Program-made: the position numbers and the translations under genes
In this document: positions 50,805 to 62,266 of the stretch, piece after piece
Numbering within the stretch: the stretch's first letter is position 1
Layout: each line of letters opens with the position of its first letter
NCBI RefSeq assembly: GCF_900169265.1
Contig: NZ_FXYX01000001.1
Coordinates: 310,001-374,000 of the forward strand
Origin: Brevibacterium iodinum ATCC 49514
GTDB lineage: Bacteria > Actinomycetota > Actinomycetes > Actinomycetales > Brevibacteriaceae
Reading direction: 5' to 3'
DNA: 64,000 nucleotides
The notes under the pieces: model-generated
Told to the model about the DNA's origin: nothing
Seen by the model: the letters and a program-made list of their open reading frames with translations, nothing else
Databases searched by the model: none

Positions 50805-51665
50805 TCAGCCTTTGAACTCTCCGGTGGCCTTGAGGATCTCGGTGGCCAGGGCCTGCGAGTCGCTGGTCTTGTCGGTGTGCTTGCCGTTGATGAGCACCCA
50901 CGGGGTGGCTTCGACACCGTCGTCCAGTGCGGTCTGGCTCGACTGTTCGACGAACTTGTCGAAGGTGCGGTCCGTGACGCAGGACTTCACGGTCTGCTCG
51001 GAATCGGCCTTGAGCTTCTTCGAGGTGTCGACGCCGGCGTCCTCAGCCACCTTGAGCAGTTCCTCGTCGGTGCGGCCCTCGCCGCCTTCCTCCGGCTGCT
51101 GAGCGTAGAGTGCGTCGAACAGGTCCATGGCGACCTCGGGCTGGCTGTCGACGACACAGGCGGCGAGGTTGGCCGAGCGGGTCGAGTACTCGTTGCCGCT
51201 GGACATACGGTCGAGGAACGACACCGGCTTGTAGTTGACGACGACCGAACCCTCGTTGGCGAGCTTGCGCAGCATGCTCGCATTGCCTTCCTCGAAAGCC
51301 TTGCACCCGGGGCACTGGAAGTCGAGGTAGACGGTGACCGTGGCGGCGCCTTTCTTCGCACCCTCCTCGGTCGGAGCCGGCAGATCCGATTCCTCGCCTT
51401 CGGGCATCTTCAGCGGCTGCACGAGCGTGTTGTCCTTGCCCACGGTGATTCCGTCGGAGACATAGTTCGCGGGGCTGACAGCGGGTTTGCTCTGCTGGAA
51501 TACGAGCACACCGACCACGGCGAGCACGGCGACGACGACCACTGCGATCCCGGTGTACAGGATCGTCTTCGCGGTCTTCTCCTTCTTCGCCTGATTCGCC
51601 GCGATCTGGCGGGCGTTCTCGCGTGCGCGGTTCCGCTTGTCGTCCGCGGAGTTGTTCTTCGCCAT
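50805..51665 (-). CDS. Membrane-anchored DsbA/thioredoxin-like protein
   Basis: A 286-residue extracytoplasmic thiol-disulfide protein of the DsbA-like thioredoxin_4 group. A basic cytoplasmic start (KNNSADDKRNRARENARQIA) precedes one membrane helix (residues 36-58, ILYTGIAVVVVAVLAVVGVL). The thioredoxin fold has the active site DFQCPGCKAFEE (CPGC), later KPVSFLDRMSSGNEYSTRSA, and the cis-proline region DDGVEATPWVLINGK. It probably forms or isomerises disulfides in exported proteins. It lies just outside the element next to tRNA-Thr, as in the ancestral chromosome. Confidence 0.92.
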   Translation of the reverse strand: MAKNNSADDKRNRARENARQIAANQAKKEKTAKTILYTGIAVVVVAVLAVVGVLVFQQSKPAVSPANYVSDGITVGKDNTLVQPLKMPEGEESDLPAPTEEGAKKGAATVTVYLDFQCPGCKAFEEGNASMLRKLANEGSVVVNYKPVSFLDRMSSGNEYSTRSANLAACVVDSQPEVAMDLFDALYAQQPEEGGEGRTDEELLKVAEDAGVDTSKKLKADSEQTVKSCVTDRTFDKFVEQSSQTALDDGVEATPWVLINGKHTDKTSDSQALATEILKATGEFKG

Positions 51666-52075
51666 TGTTCCTCACGTTGGATCGTCTGACATCGGTGCGG
51701 CCTGAGGCCCGAACGGTGCGGGACGACTTCCGCGACCCGACGGCACCACTGTACCGAAACAGGTGCTTCGGCAACTCCCAGAAACATTCAAGCTTCAACT
51801 ACAACGTTCAACTACCTCGGGCTCTTCCGGCACTCAGTTCGGATCTAATCGCCCGATCGCACAGTTGAACAGGCGTCCAGATGCCCAGATGCCCAGGTGC
51901 CCAGGCGCCCAGGCGCACGATCGCCCAGGCGAACTCCCACATTCCCGCCCGCGTCGAACCGACCTGCCCGCGCCGGACCAACCCGCCCGCGTCGAACCGA
52001 CCTGCCCGCGCCGAACCAACCCGCCCGCGTCGAACCGACCGGCCCGCGCCAGATCAAGCAGTCAGTCCGACCTGC
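51666..52075. repeat. Non-coding gap with two short tandem repeats
   Basis: At 51944-52050 three copies of a 38-bp unit (starting CCCGCCCGCGTCGAACCGAC) stand in tandem at 51944, 51982 and 52020, with one or two changes. At about 51872-51930 lies a run of CCCAGATG/CCCAGGCG 9-mers. No gene seen; the repeats end at the 3' end of the kinase gene. Confidence 0.8.
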
Positions 52076-54103
<2,028 letters not shown>

Positions 54104-54168
54104 CACCTGGCCAAGCCTAGTCGAGCGGGTACAGTTCATTCCAAGGACCGACACAGGAGGAGGCGCAG

Positions 54169-55758
54169 ATGAGCACCGTCGACTCTGCCGAGCCCAGCAC
54201 CGAAATCCCCTACGGCGACAGCGATTTCGTCGTCGTGGCCAACCGCCTGCCCGTCGACCGCGATCCCGACGACGAGAATCGCGGATGGCGCACCTCACCT
54301 GGGGGTTTGGTCACTGCTGTAGCTCCCGTGATGAAGGCCCAGGAGGGCGCCTGGATCGGGTGGACGGGCGTCGCCGACGAGGACTTCGAACCCTTCACTA
54401 TCGACGGCATGCACCTGAGCCCGGTGACTCTGACAAGTGAGGATGTCCTCAGGTACTACGAAGGGTTTTCCAACGCCACGCTGTGGCCGCTCTATCACGA
54501 TGTCATCGTCCCTCCCGAGTACCACCGCACCTGGTGGGATGCGTATGTGCGGGTCAATGAGCGCTTCGCGGCCAAGGTCGCCGAGGTGGCTGCGCAGTCC
54601 GCGACCGTGTGGGTTCACGATTATCAACTCCAGTTGGTTCCGCAGATGGTCCGACGTCTGCGCCCTGACCTCGCGATCGGGTTCTTCAACCACATTCCCT
54701 TCCCGCCTTACGAGCTCTTCGCTCAGCTGCCGTGGCGCGACGAGATCCTCCGCGGCCTCCTCGGCGCCGACCTCATCGGGTTCCAACGGCCGGCGGACGC
54801 AGCGAACTTCCGCCGTGCCGTCCGCGGGCGTCTGGGATATGCGACGAAGGGGTCGACCGTCTCGGTCCCGCCGGGTGACTTCCTCCCGGCCCACCTCGTC
54901 CGCGCCGAGCCGTTCCCGATCTCGATCGACACGCCTTATCTCGAGGAGCTCGCCCGCGATCCGAAGATCCTCGAGCGGGCGAAGCAGATCCGCGAGGAGG
55001 TCGGCAATCCTCGGGTGGTCATGCTCGGCGTCGATCGGATGGACTATACGAAGGGCATCCGCCACCGGCTCAAGGCGTTCGGGGAGCTGCTCGCCGAGGG
55101 CCGACTCGATGTCGAGGATGTCGTGCTCATTCAGATCGCGACACCGTCGCGGGAACGCCTCGAGCAGTACAAGATCATCCGACACGACGTCGAACTGGCC
55201 GTCGGGCGGATCAACGGTGAGCAGGTCGATGTCGGTTCGATTCCCGTGCGCTACCTCCACCATTCCTATCCGCGCGACGAGATGACAGCGTTCTTCCTCG
55301 CCGCCGATGTCATGCTTGTGACCGCTCTGCGGGACGGAATGAACCTCGTTGCCAAGGAATATGTGGCGTGCCGAAGGCGGGACGACGGAGCCCTCGTGCT
55401 CTCCGAATTCACCGGGGCTGCCGAACAGCTCAAGGGCGCGGTGATGGTCAATCCCCACGACATCGCCGACCTCAAGGCGGGCATCCTCGAAGCCGTGCAG
55501 ATGGACGAGAGGACCCGCACACGTCGGATGAAGCAGATGCGCAAGAGGGTCGCCACGGACACCGTGAGCCGGTGGTCGAAGAACTTCCTCGCCGAACTCG
55601 AGCACATCAAGGACAACCCCGAGTCAATCGTCCCGGAACGGCCCGTGGTGCAGAAGAACCGCACCGCACCGCCGCCGGATGTGCCGGCGGCCCCGTCAGA
55701 TCGCGCCGAGAGACCCGATGATGCCGAGTGGACAGACGATATCTCCACCGCTCGCTAG
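54169..55758 (+). CDS. otsA: Trehalose-6-phosphate synthase
   Basis: A 529-residue GT20 glycosyltransferase making trehalose-6-phosphate from UDP-glucose and glucose-6-phosphate. Motifs: [111 protein letters not shown] Pro/Asp-rich tail of about 45 residues follows the enzyme. AGGAGGAGGCGCAG precedes the ATG. The next gene is otsB, 10 bases on, so the two steps of trehalose synthesis are one operon. Confidence 0.97.
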   Translation: MSTVDSAEPSTEIPYGDSDFVVVANRLPVDRDPDDENRGWRTSPGGLVTAVAPVMKAQEGAWIGWTGVADEDFEPFTIDGMHLSPVTLTSEDVLRYYEGFSNATLWPLYHDVIVPPEYHRTWWDAYVRVNERFAAKVAEVAAQSATVWVHDYQLQLVPQMVRRLRPDLAIGFFNHIPFPPYELFAQLPWRDEILRGLLGADLIGFQRPADAANFRRAVRGRLGYATKGSTVSVPPGDFLPAHLVRAEPFPISIDTPYLEELARDPKILERAKQIREEVGNPRVVMLGVDRMDYTKGIRHRLKAFGELLAEGRLDVEDVVLIQIATPSRERLEQYKIIRHDVELAVGRINGEQVDVGSIPVRYLHHSYPRDEMTAFFLAADVMLVTALRDGMNLVAKEYVACRRRDDGALVLSEFTGAAEQLKGAVMVNPHDIADLKAGILEAVQMDERTRTRRMKQMRKRVATDTVSRWSKNFLAELEHIKDNPESIVPERPVVQKNRTAPPPDVPAAPSDRAERPDDAEWTDDISTAR

Positions 55759-55768
55759 GAGAAGAACA

Positions 55769-56749
55769 GTGACATCGAAGCCGACCGTGCTCGGTCCTGC
55801 CCCCTCCGCCCCCGCCGAGGTGGCTCTGCGTGACCTCGCCACCGCCGATTCGCTGCTGCTGGCCTTGGATTTCGATGGGGTGCTCGCACCTCTTCAGGAC
55901 GATCCGTCGACGTCCCGGATGGTCCCCGAATCGGCCTCGGCCATCGCGGCGCTTGCCGAGCTGCCGCGCACTCGGGTGGCACTGGTGTCCGGACGCGATA
56001 TCGCGACCCTGCGACGTCTGTCCGAGGCGCCGGGCTCGGCGTGGCTGATCGGTTCGCACGGTGCGGAGGCCGAGCTCGGCAGCGACGCTGCTCGCGATCC
56101 CGACTCCGCAGTGATCCGGTCTCCCGAGCTCGCTCCGGCCGAGGCGGAGATGCTCGCCGCCATCGAGGCACACCTCGACGCGTTCGAACACACTCTTCCG
56201 GGCGCTGATGAACGCCCCGGTGCGGCCGCGGCGACGACAGGTGCGGGCGCGGCCACGACGGGTTCGGCCGCAACGAATGGCGCTAGCGACTCAGGCAGCG
56301 CCGACGGCCCCTCGGATTTCCTCATCGAGCGCAAACCCTATTCGCGGACGGTCCACACTCGCGGACTCGCCCCCGAGGCCGCCGCGGCCCTCCATGAACA
56401 CGCCACCGAGGTAGCCGAGGAGTTCCCGGACATCCGTGTCATCGAGGGCCACGACATCACCGAACTCGCCGTCAAGCAGGCGACGAAAGGCGATGGCATC
56501 CGGCTGCTCGCCCGCGCCGGCGAACCGACGGCGATGGGCTACATCGGCGACGATGTCACCGATGAGGACGCCTTCGCGGCACTCGACGAACTCACGAACT
56601 CCCGCGCTCTGAGCACTGGTCTCACCGTCAAGGTCGGGTCCGCCCCGACTCGCGCTTCATGGCGGATCGCCGATCCTGCGGCCGTGGCCGAACTGCTCGG
56701 CCGCCTCGTTGCCGAACGCACGGAATTCCTCCGCACCGTCCGCGGCTGA
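55769..56749 (+). CDS. otsB: Trehalose-6-phosphate phosphatase
   Basis: A 326-residue HAD-family phosphatase that dephosphorylates trehalose-6-phosphate. Motif I is LLALDFDGVLAPL, motif II VALVSGRDIATL, then LIGSHGAEAELGSD in the cap region, and motif III/IV MGYIGDDVTDEDAF. Between residues about 150 and 180 there is an Ala/Thr/Gly-rich insertion (GAAAATTGAGAATTG) not part of the fold. The GTG at 55769 follows AGGAGAAGAACA, 10 bases after otsA. Confidence 0.93.
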   Translation: MTSKPTVLGPAPSAPAEVALRDLATADSLLLALDFDGVLAPLQDDPSTSRMVPESASAIAALAELPRTRVALVSGRDIATLRRLSEAPGSAWLIGSHGAEAELGSDAARDPDSAVIRSPELAPAEAEMLAAIEAHLDAFEHTLPGADERPGAAAATTGAGAATTGSAATNGASDSGSADGPSDFLIERKPYSRTVHTRGLAPEAAAALHEHATEVAEEFPDIRVIEGHDITELAVKQATKGDGIRLLARAGEPTAMGYIGDDVTDEDAFAALDELTNSRALSTGLTVKVGSAPTRASWRIADPAAVAELLGRLVAERTEFLRTVRG

Positions 56750-56793
56750 GGTCGAGCCGCCTCGCCGAGACTGACTACGATCGAACACCGAGA

Positions 56794-57879
56794 TCAGCGG
56801 CGCTGCGGGGGCACGGCGCTGGCACGGAGGACGAGATCCGGGTCGACCGTGTAGTCGACGTGCACCCGCGCATCACCGGCGGCGATCATCGCGCGGATCT
56901 CGTCGATCGCCGACTGCGCGACGGTCGCCCAGTCGTAGACGACCTGGGAAAGGGGCGGCTGGACGACATCGGCGTCGGGGACGTCGCCGACCGTGAGCAG
57001 GGACAGGTCCCTGGGAACGTCGAGTCGCAGCCGCTGGGCGGCCTCGAGCATGCCGAAGGACAGGGACGGGGCGCAGGCGATGACAGCGGTGCACCGCAGG
57101 TCGAGCAGCTCCTCGGCGGCAGCGACTCCGGCCATGGCTCCGCCGGCAGCCTCGACGACGGGGGCCTGATCACGGGTGGCGGGAATGTGGAGGATCCCTG
57201 CCATCGATCTGCGGAATCCGGCGATACGGGCCGGGGCAGCCGAATCGCGCAGCACGGCGAGCCCGATGCGTTTGTGGCCGAGGTGGACGAGGTGGGCCAC
57301 GGCGGTTTCGATACCGCCGGTCGCGTCGAGGTAGATGCGCGAGATCCCGTCGTCGTGGCGGGCATTCGAAATGCGGATGAGCGGCAGCCCGCGTTCGGCG
57401 AGCATCCCTGCGAGCACGCCGGCGGCGCCGCCGCCGACGACGATGGCTCCGGAGATCGTGGGGCCACCGTGTTCGCTGCCGAGGATCGTCTCGAGCAGGG
57501 CCTCATTGCGTTCGGCGATGGCCTCGATGTGGACGACGGCGATGCCGAGCCCGAACATCCGGTTCGTCAGGATCCCCGCAAGCCGCGAATACGGGTCGAC
57601 GTTGCCCGCTGACACCGCGGGTTTGATGAGCGCGATGAGCGACGAGGCGGATCCTGTACCGGACCCAGCACCTGATCCGTCCCGTGTGCCGGATTCGGCG
57701 TACGGGGTCTGCCCGGCAGCGCCGAGGATCGCCAGGGCCTGCCGCACCTTCGCCAACGAGGCGGCCGACACCGATTCGGGATCGCGCAGAGCTCGTGAGG
57801 CGGTGGCTTTCGAAACCCCGGAAGTGCCGGCGATCTCGGCGAGACGGACGTGCCGGTGCTCGGGCAGGTGTTCGCTCAT
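56794..57879 (-). CDS. LacI-family regulator, second of an overlapping pair
   Basis: A 361-residue LacI-type protein: helix-turn-helix VRLAEIAGTSGVSKATASRA with LRDPESVSAA, then a Ser/Gly-rich linker (GTRDGSGAGSGTGSASS) and the periplasmic-binding-protein-like sensor (GIAVVHIEAIAERNEALLET ... IVVGGGAAGVLAGMLAERGL ... ATGGIETAVAHLVHLGHKRI ... LTVGDVPDADV). It overlaps the upstream LacI gene by four bases (ATGA) and is co-translated with it. The effector is unknown. It lies between otsB and an ABC ATPase. Confidence 0.9.
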   Translation of the reverse strand: MSEHLPEHRHVRLAEIAGTSGVSKATASRALRDPESVSAASLAKVRQALAILGAAGQTPYAESGTRDGSGAGSGTGSASSLIALIKPAVSAGNVDPYSRLAGILTNRMFGLGIAVVHIEAIAERNEALLETILGSEHGGPTISGAIVVGGGAAGVLAGMLAERGLPLIRISNARHDDGISRIYLDATGGIETAVAHLVHLGHKRIGLAVLRDSAAPARIAGFRRSMAGILHIPATRDQAPVVEAAGGAMAGVAAAEELLDLRCTAVIACAPSLSFGMLEAAQRLRLDVPRDLSLLTVGDVPDADVVQPPLSQVVYDWATVAQSAIDEIRAMIAAGDARVHVDYTVDPDLVLRASAVPPQRR

Positions 57880-58859
57880 TGGCGAGCCGCCGTCGTCGAG
57901 GTTCGGGCGACGAGTCGAGGACGGAACACCGGAGGCACCGAAGGCAGACCCGTCGTCGAGATCCGCAGGGTCTGCAGCGTCGCATCGATGAGGGCATTCG
58001 ACAGCCCCTCGACGTCGAGGCCGAGCACCGTGGCCGGCGGGCCCGTGAACTTCATCGTCGGGGAATCGCCGAATCCGACGACCGACATGTCCCGCGGCAC
58101 CTGCAGATGCCGATGCCGCAGCCCGTGGAGAGCACCGTGCAGCTGCAGCGCGGACTGGACGATCACCGCTGTGCAGGTCGCATCCTTGAGTTCGAGCACC
58201 GCACGCGATCCGCCGGAGAACGACTTCGGCACCCGTGAGATCCAGTCCTCGAGGTTGAGCCCGAGGTTTCTGGCCGGATGTTCGGCGAGGAAGCGGCGGA
58301 TGAGCTGAACGGCCAGTTCACCGCTGTCGTTGCAGATCAGCCCGATCCTCCGATGGCCGATCGCCCGCAGATGTTCGAAGGCCGTGGTCATCCCGCCGCC
58401 GAGGTCGAGGCGCGCGGCGATGACCTCCGTACCGGCTTCGGAGACCTCCTCGGTGGCGGACTGTTCGGCGACGCGGATGCAGGGGATCTCCGTATTCAGA
58501 CTCGTCATCGTCGTGGTCACCAGGGCCACTGCGCCCGCGGCGATTGCGGTCTGCAGCGGTTCCGGGTCAGTTTCGACGAGCGGGCGGGTGACGAGGAGAT
58601 CATGATCTTGCAGGGCCATGGCCACGCGAGTGCAGACCTGGACCTGCCAATGTTCGGGATTGCCGGGAGCGCTGACGGCCACGAGCCGCCGCGGCGCATC
58701 ATGGAGCAGGGTCGAGCGCGAATACCCGAGCTCGCTCATCGCCTCCAGCACCTTCGCCCGGGTCGACTCGGCGACGGCACCGCGTCGACCGAGCACCCGG
58801 GAGACCGTGGCCAGAGAGACTCCGGCCTTGGCGGCGACCTCGTCCAACGTGACCTTCAT
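57876..58859 (-). CDS. LacI-family regulator, first of an overlapping pair
   Basis: A 327-residue LacI-type regulator starting MKVTLDEVAAKAGVSLATVS RVLGRR (a classical LacI helix-turn-helix), then the hinge and sensor domain (VAVSAPGNPEHWQVQVCTRV ... GGGMTTAFEHLRAIGHRRIG ... MSVVGFGDSPTMKFTGPPAT). The ATG at 58859 begins the motif directly. Divergent from the ABC ATPase gene, so it may control it together with the second LacI protein. Pairs of co-translated LacI proteins are unusual and could form heteromers. Confidence 0.9.
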   Translation of the reverse strand: MKVTLDEVAAKAGVSLATVSRVLGRRGAVAESTRAKVLEAMSELGYSRSTLLHDAPRRLVAVSAPGNPEHWQVQVCTRVAMALQDHDLLVTRPLVETDPEPLQTAIAAGAVALVTTTMTSLNTEIPCIRVAEQSATEEVSEAGTEVIAARLDLGGGMTTAFEHLRAIGHRRIGLICNDSGELAVQLIRRFLAEHPARNLGLNLEDWISRVPKSFSGGSRAVLELKDATCTAVIVQSALQLHGALHGLRHRHLQVPRDMSVVGFGDSPTMKFTGPPATVLGLDVEGLSNALIDATLQTLRISTTGLPSVPPVFRPRLVARTSTTAARQ

Positions 58860-59088
58860 ACGAGTCAGTCTACTTTCGCGCCGCGGTCTGCGTCGGCGCA
58901 TCCGGCGGGGGGTGGACGCCGCGGTATGCATCGGCGCACAGCCATCGTGCTGAGAATCACTCTACGCTTTGTCGAATTCACAGAGTCCCCCAATCATCCA
59001 CCCCTTAGGATGAGAGTGACTGAGCATCCCTGCCGGGTCACCGACGACCAGCTGCTCACGGAGTTATTCAGAAGTTTTAGGAGGACTT

Positions 59089-59796
59089 ATGTCAACGGTG
59101 TCGTTGAATGGCCTCAGTCATATCTACGAGAACACGACGTCCGAATCCGTCCACCCGTTCAATCTCTTCGTCGATGACGGAGAGTTCCTCGTCCTCTACG
59201 GACCCAGCGGGTCGGGCAAGTCGACGATCCTGCGAATGCTGCACGGACTTGAGACCCCGAAGTCCGGCACGATCCTCATCGACGGCGCGGATATCACCCA
59301 CTCCGCCGTCAACGACCGCGATGTCACCCTGGCCCTGGAGAGCTACGCGCTCTACCCGCATATGAGCGTGCGCGACAATCTCGGCTTTGCGCTGCGCGTC
59401 GACGGCCTGCCCGACGACGAGATCACCGAACGCGTCGAATCCGTGATGGACAAGATCGGGCTGAGCGACATCCTCGATTCGGTTCCCGGCGACCTCACCC
59501 AGCTGCAGCGCCAGACCGTGGCCCTGGCGCGTGCTGTGGTGCGCCGACCCAAGGTGCTCATCATGGACGAGCCCGTGGTCAATCTCGTCCCCGAGCAGCA
59601 GGCTGAGACCCTCGCTCTCATCAAACAGCTGCAGCGGGAATTCGGGCTGACGACGATCTACGCCACTTCCGATCTCGAGGATGCGAAGGTCCTCGGCGAC
59701 CGGATCGCCTTCCTCGATCGCGGACGGCTCATCGGCGTGGAGACACCCGACCTCGCCGAGGCGCTCGTGGCCTCGGTCTCCGACACGGACTCCTGA
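59089..59796 (+). CDS. MalK/MsmK-like ABC ATPase with degenerate motifs
   Basis: A 235-residue ABC ATPase-like protein. Walker A is intact (LYGPSGSGKST, residues 37-47) and Walker B is VLIMDE (156-161). Other motifs are altered: the Q-loop Gln is Glu84 (LALESYALYP where VFQSYALYP is usual), the signature is DLTQLQ (135-140) for LSGGQ, the D-loop is NLVPEQ, and the switch His is Ser194 (YATSDLEDA for THD). The C-terminal sugar-type regulatory domain of MalK is absent. No permease genes lie nearby; the next gene, 3 bases on, encodes a DUF4032 protein. Confidence 0.85.
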   Translation: MSTVSLNGLSHIYENTTSESVHPFNLFVDDGEFLVLYGPSGSGKSTILRMLHGLETPKSGTILIDGADITHSAVNDRDVTLALESYALYPHMSVRDNLGFALRVDGLPDDEITERVESVMDKIGLSDILDSVPGDLTQLQRQTVALARAVVRRPKVLIMDEPVVNLVPEQQAETLALIKQLQREFGLTTIYATSDLEDAKVLGDRIAFLDRGRLIGVETPDLAEALVASVSDTDS

Positions 59797-59799
59797 GCC

Positions 59800-61146
59800 G
59801 TGTCGGGAACCCTGCCCCCGCCGGTCCCGTCAGCACAGGCTTCACCGTCGGCGACGACTCCGAGTATCGCAGCCGCATCTGTCGGCGGCACGGCATCGGG
59901 CGGCGCGGCCGCCCCCTCACCGGAGATCCACACTGTCCGGAACGCCGATCGTGCGGCCCTGGCCGAACTCCCCTGGCACCTGCCCCTGGCCGAATGGCCG
60001 GAGAAGCTGCTCGGCGGCCTGCCCCGCGGAATCTCCCGCCACGTCGTGCGCTATGTCGAGATCGGAGACGAAGTCCTCGCGATCAAGGAGACCGACGATG
60101 CGCAGGCCACGCGTGAGTTCGACATCCTCGGGGCGCTCGGCAACCTCGACGTCCCCCTCGTCGAAGCCCGCGCCGTCGTCGGAGGCCGCAGGACCGCATC
60201 GGGCCAGGCACTCAAGGGCGCGCTCATCACCGCCTATCTCGAATTCTCGCTGCCCTACCGTGCACTGTTCTCCCGGGACCTGGCCGAGGACACCGGCGGC
60301 CGCCTCGTCGACGCTCTGGCCGTGCTGCTCGTCCGCCTCCACCTCGTCGGCTTCTACTGGGGAGACGTGTCCCTGTCGAACACGCTCTTCCGCCGCGACG
60401 CCGATGCCTACGCCGCCTATGTCGTTGACGCCGAGACCGGCGAGCTGCACGACCAGCTCTCCGACGGACAGCGGAACATGGACCTGCGGATCGCGCGGAT
60501 GAACATCGCCGGGGACTTCCTCGACCTGCAGGCCGCGGGACTCGTCGCCCCCGAAACCGATCCGCTGGCGGCCGGTGAACGGCTCTGCGAGTCGTACAAC
60601 GCGCTGTGGGCGGAGCTGACCCGGGTCGAGGAATTCAGCGTCAGCGAACGCTGGCGCATCGACGAACGCATCCGCCGCCTCAACGACCTGGGCTTCGACC
60701 TCGGCGAGCTGACCGTGACGACCGATATCGACGGCATCAGCCTGCTTGTGTCCCCGAAGGTCGTCGAACCCAACCACCACTCACGGCGTCTGCTGCGACT
60801 GACCGGGATCGGCGCGAACGAGAACCAGGCGCGGGCGATGCTCAACGACCTCGACTCGTTCCGCTCGGCTCCCGAGATCGCCGAAGTCGACGAACTCGAC
60901 GAATCCCAGGCCGCCCGCCGCTGGCTCGACGAAGTGTACAAGCCCCTCATCCAGGCGATCCCGGAGAACCTCACCCGCAAACTCGAACCCGGGCAGATCT
61001 TCTACGAGTTCGCCGAGCACCGCCGCACCATGGCGCGCGCCCGCCAGCGCGACATCCCCACGATGGAGGCCATCGCCTACTTCATCGTCGACTACCTGGC
61101 GAACCTCCCCGACGAGATCCGCTACGTCGACAGCAAGAAATTCTGA
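59800..61146 (+). CDS. DUF4032 protein with a kinase-like fold
   Basis: A 448-residue actinobacterial protein. After a disordered Ala/Ser/Pro N-terminus (about 45 residues) it has a kinase-like core similar to LPS/Kdo kinases: VVRYVEIGDEVLAIKETDDA (Lys region), AREFDI-like TREFDILGALG, LHLVGFYWGDVSLSNTLFRR (the D-x-S-x-x-N catalytic loop) and YVVDAETGELHDQLS (D of the metal site). The DUF4032 region follows (VEPNHHSRRLLRLTGIGANE ... LEPGQIFYEFAEHRRTMAR). GTG 59800 lies 3 bases after the ABC ATPase stop. The substrate is unknown. Confidence 0.85.
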   Translation: MSGTLPPPVPSAQASPSATTPSIAAASVGGTASGGAAAPSPEIHTVRNADRAALAELPWHLPLAEWPEKLLGGLPRGISRHVVRYVEIGDEVLAIKETDDAQATREFDILGALGNLDVPLVEARAVVGGRRTASGQALKGALITAYLEFSLPYRALFSRDLAEDTGGRLVDALAVLLVRLHLVGFYWGDVSLSNTLFRRDADAYAAYVVDAETGELHDQLSDGQRNMDLRIARMNIAGDFLDLQAAGLVAPETDPLAAGERLCESYNALWAELTRVEEFSVSERWRIDERIRRLNDLGFDLGELTVTTDIDGISLLVSPKVVEPNHHSRRLLRLTGIGANENQARAMLNDLDSFRSAPEIAEVDELDESQAARRWLDEVYKPLIQAIPENLTRKLEPGQIFYEFAEHRRTMARARQRDIPTMEAIAYFIVDYLANLPDEIRYVDSKKF

Positions 61147-61293
61147 CACCCTCCCCGAGGCGGTCCTGACCTCAGCCGATGTTCCACAAGGTGAAACGGG
61201 GACGGCGGGGCCGCCTCGGCGGGCATACCTTTGAAGTCCACGGAGCGACACCGGTGTCGCTCCGGAACCGAACCCCGCCCGGAAGGATTCCCG

Positions 61294-62181
61294 ATGTCGA
61301 CGAACGAGCCGATGCCCACGAACGAGAACAACCCGTCGATCCCATCCCTGTTCGACCTCAGCGGCCGCACGGCCGTCGTCGTCGGGGCCGGCTCCGGACT
61401 GGGACAGGCCAGCGCGATCGGGCTCGCCGATGCGGGGGCGCACGTCGTCGTCGCCGACCTCAACCTCACCGGCGCCGAGGAGACCGCCGCCCTCATCGCC
61501 GCTCGCGGCAGCGGGTCAGCCGCCCACTCCACGGCGCAGGGTACGGCGTCGGACGGATCGGCCGCGCCGGGAGCGGACGGGGCGGCCACGGCCGCTGCCG
61601 TCGACATCACGGACACGGCCTCCGTCGATGCCCTCGTGGACGCCTGGGCCGATGCCGAGATCCTCGTCATCACACCGGGGGCGAACGTGCGCAAACGCCT
61701 CGTCGACACCACCGACGACGAGTTCGACCGGGTCATCGACATCAACCTCAAGGGCACGTACCGACTGATGCGCGGTTTCGGCCGTGAGATGGGTGAGCGC
61801 TGTCGCGGGTCAATCGTCACCTATGCATCTTTCCGGGCGCTGGCCATCGAACCCGGCCAGGGAATCTATGCGGCAGCGAAAGCCGGTGTCGTCCAGCTGA
61901 CGAAGACGATGGCCAGCGAGCTCGGAGGCAAGGGCGTGCGCGTCAATGCAATCCTGCCCGGCCCGTTCGACACTCCTCTGACGCAGCAGATCAAGGCCGA
62001 CGGCAAGTGGTGGGACGCGTATGCGGACAAGACCGCCCTGGGCCGCTGGGGTCGCCTGCACGAGATCGCCGGGCCCGTCCTGTTCCTCGCTTCGGACGCC
62101 TCGAGCTATGTCACCGGTCACTCGCAGCTCGTCGACGGCGGCTGGATGGCCCAGGACGGACGGTTCACCCCCGACGTGTGA
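61294..62181 (+). CDS. Short-chain dehydrogenase/reductase
   Basis: A 295-residue classical SDR: TAVVVGAGSGLGQASAIGLA (nucleotide motif), VVVADLN (Asp for NAD), ILVITPGANVRKRL (NAG region), GSIVTYASFRALAI (Ser), and GIYAAAKAGVVQLTKTMASE (YxxxK). It ends VTGHSQLVDGGWMAQDG. An Ala/Ser/Gly-rich insertion (residues about 70-100, GSGSAAHSTAQGTASDG) interrupts the fold after strand 3. The ATG at 61294 follows GGAAGGATTCCC. It resembles gluconate 5-dehydrogenase-type enzymes, but the substrate is unknown. Confidence 0.92.
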   Translation: MSTNEPMPTNENNPSIPSLFDLSGRTAVVVGAGSGLGQASAIGLADAGAHVVVADLNLTGAEETAALIAARGSGSAAHSTAQGTASDGSAAPGADGAATAAAVDITDTASVDALVDAWADAEILVITPGANVRKRLVDTTDDEFDRVIDINLKGTYRLMRGFGREMGERCRGSIVTYASFRALAIEPGQGIYAAAKAGVVQLTKTMASELGGKGVRVNAILPGPFDTPLTQQIKADGKWWDAYADKTALGRWGRLHEIAGPVLFLASDASSYVTGHSQLVDGGWMAQDGRFTPDV

Positions 62182-62237
62182 GATCCGCGACGCTGCGGGG
62201 CGGAGTGACCAGTGACCACGCGGGGACCCGGCGAGAC

Positions 62238-62263
62238 AATATTCATGATTATGCAAGAATATT
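62238..62263. promoter_or_regulatory. Operator-like inverted repeat at the permease start
   Basis: AATATTC (62238-62244) and GAATATT (62257-62263), exact complements, end three bases before the permease ATG. A GAATATT box this close suggests a leaderless transcript under repressor control. Confidence 0.55.
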
Positions 62264-62266
62264 CAG

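Noticed and set aside
54295..55605. Minus-strand open frame of 436 codons opposite otsA
   Set aside because: It is the antisense of a complete OtsA with all family motifs.
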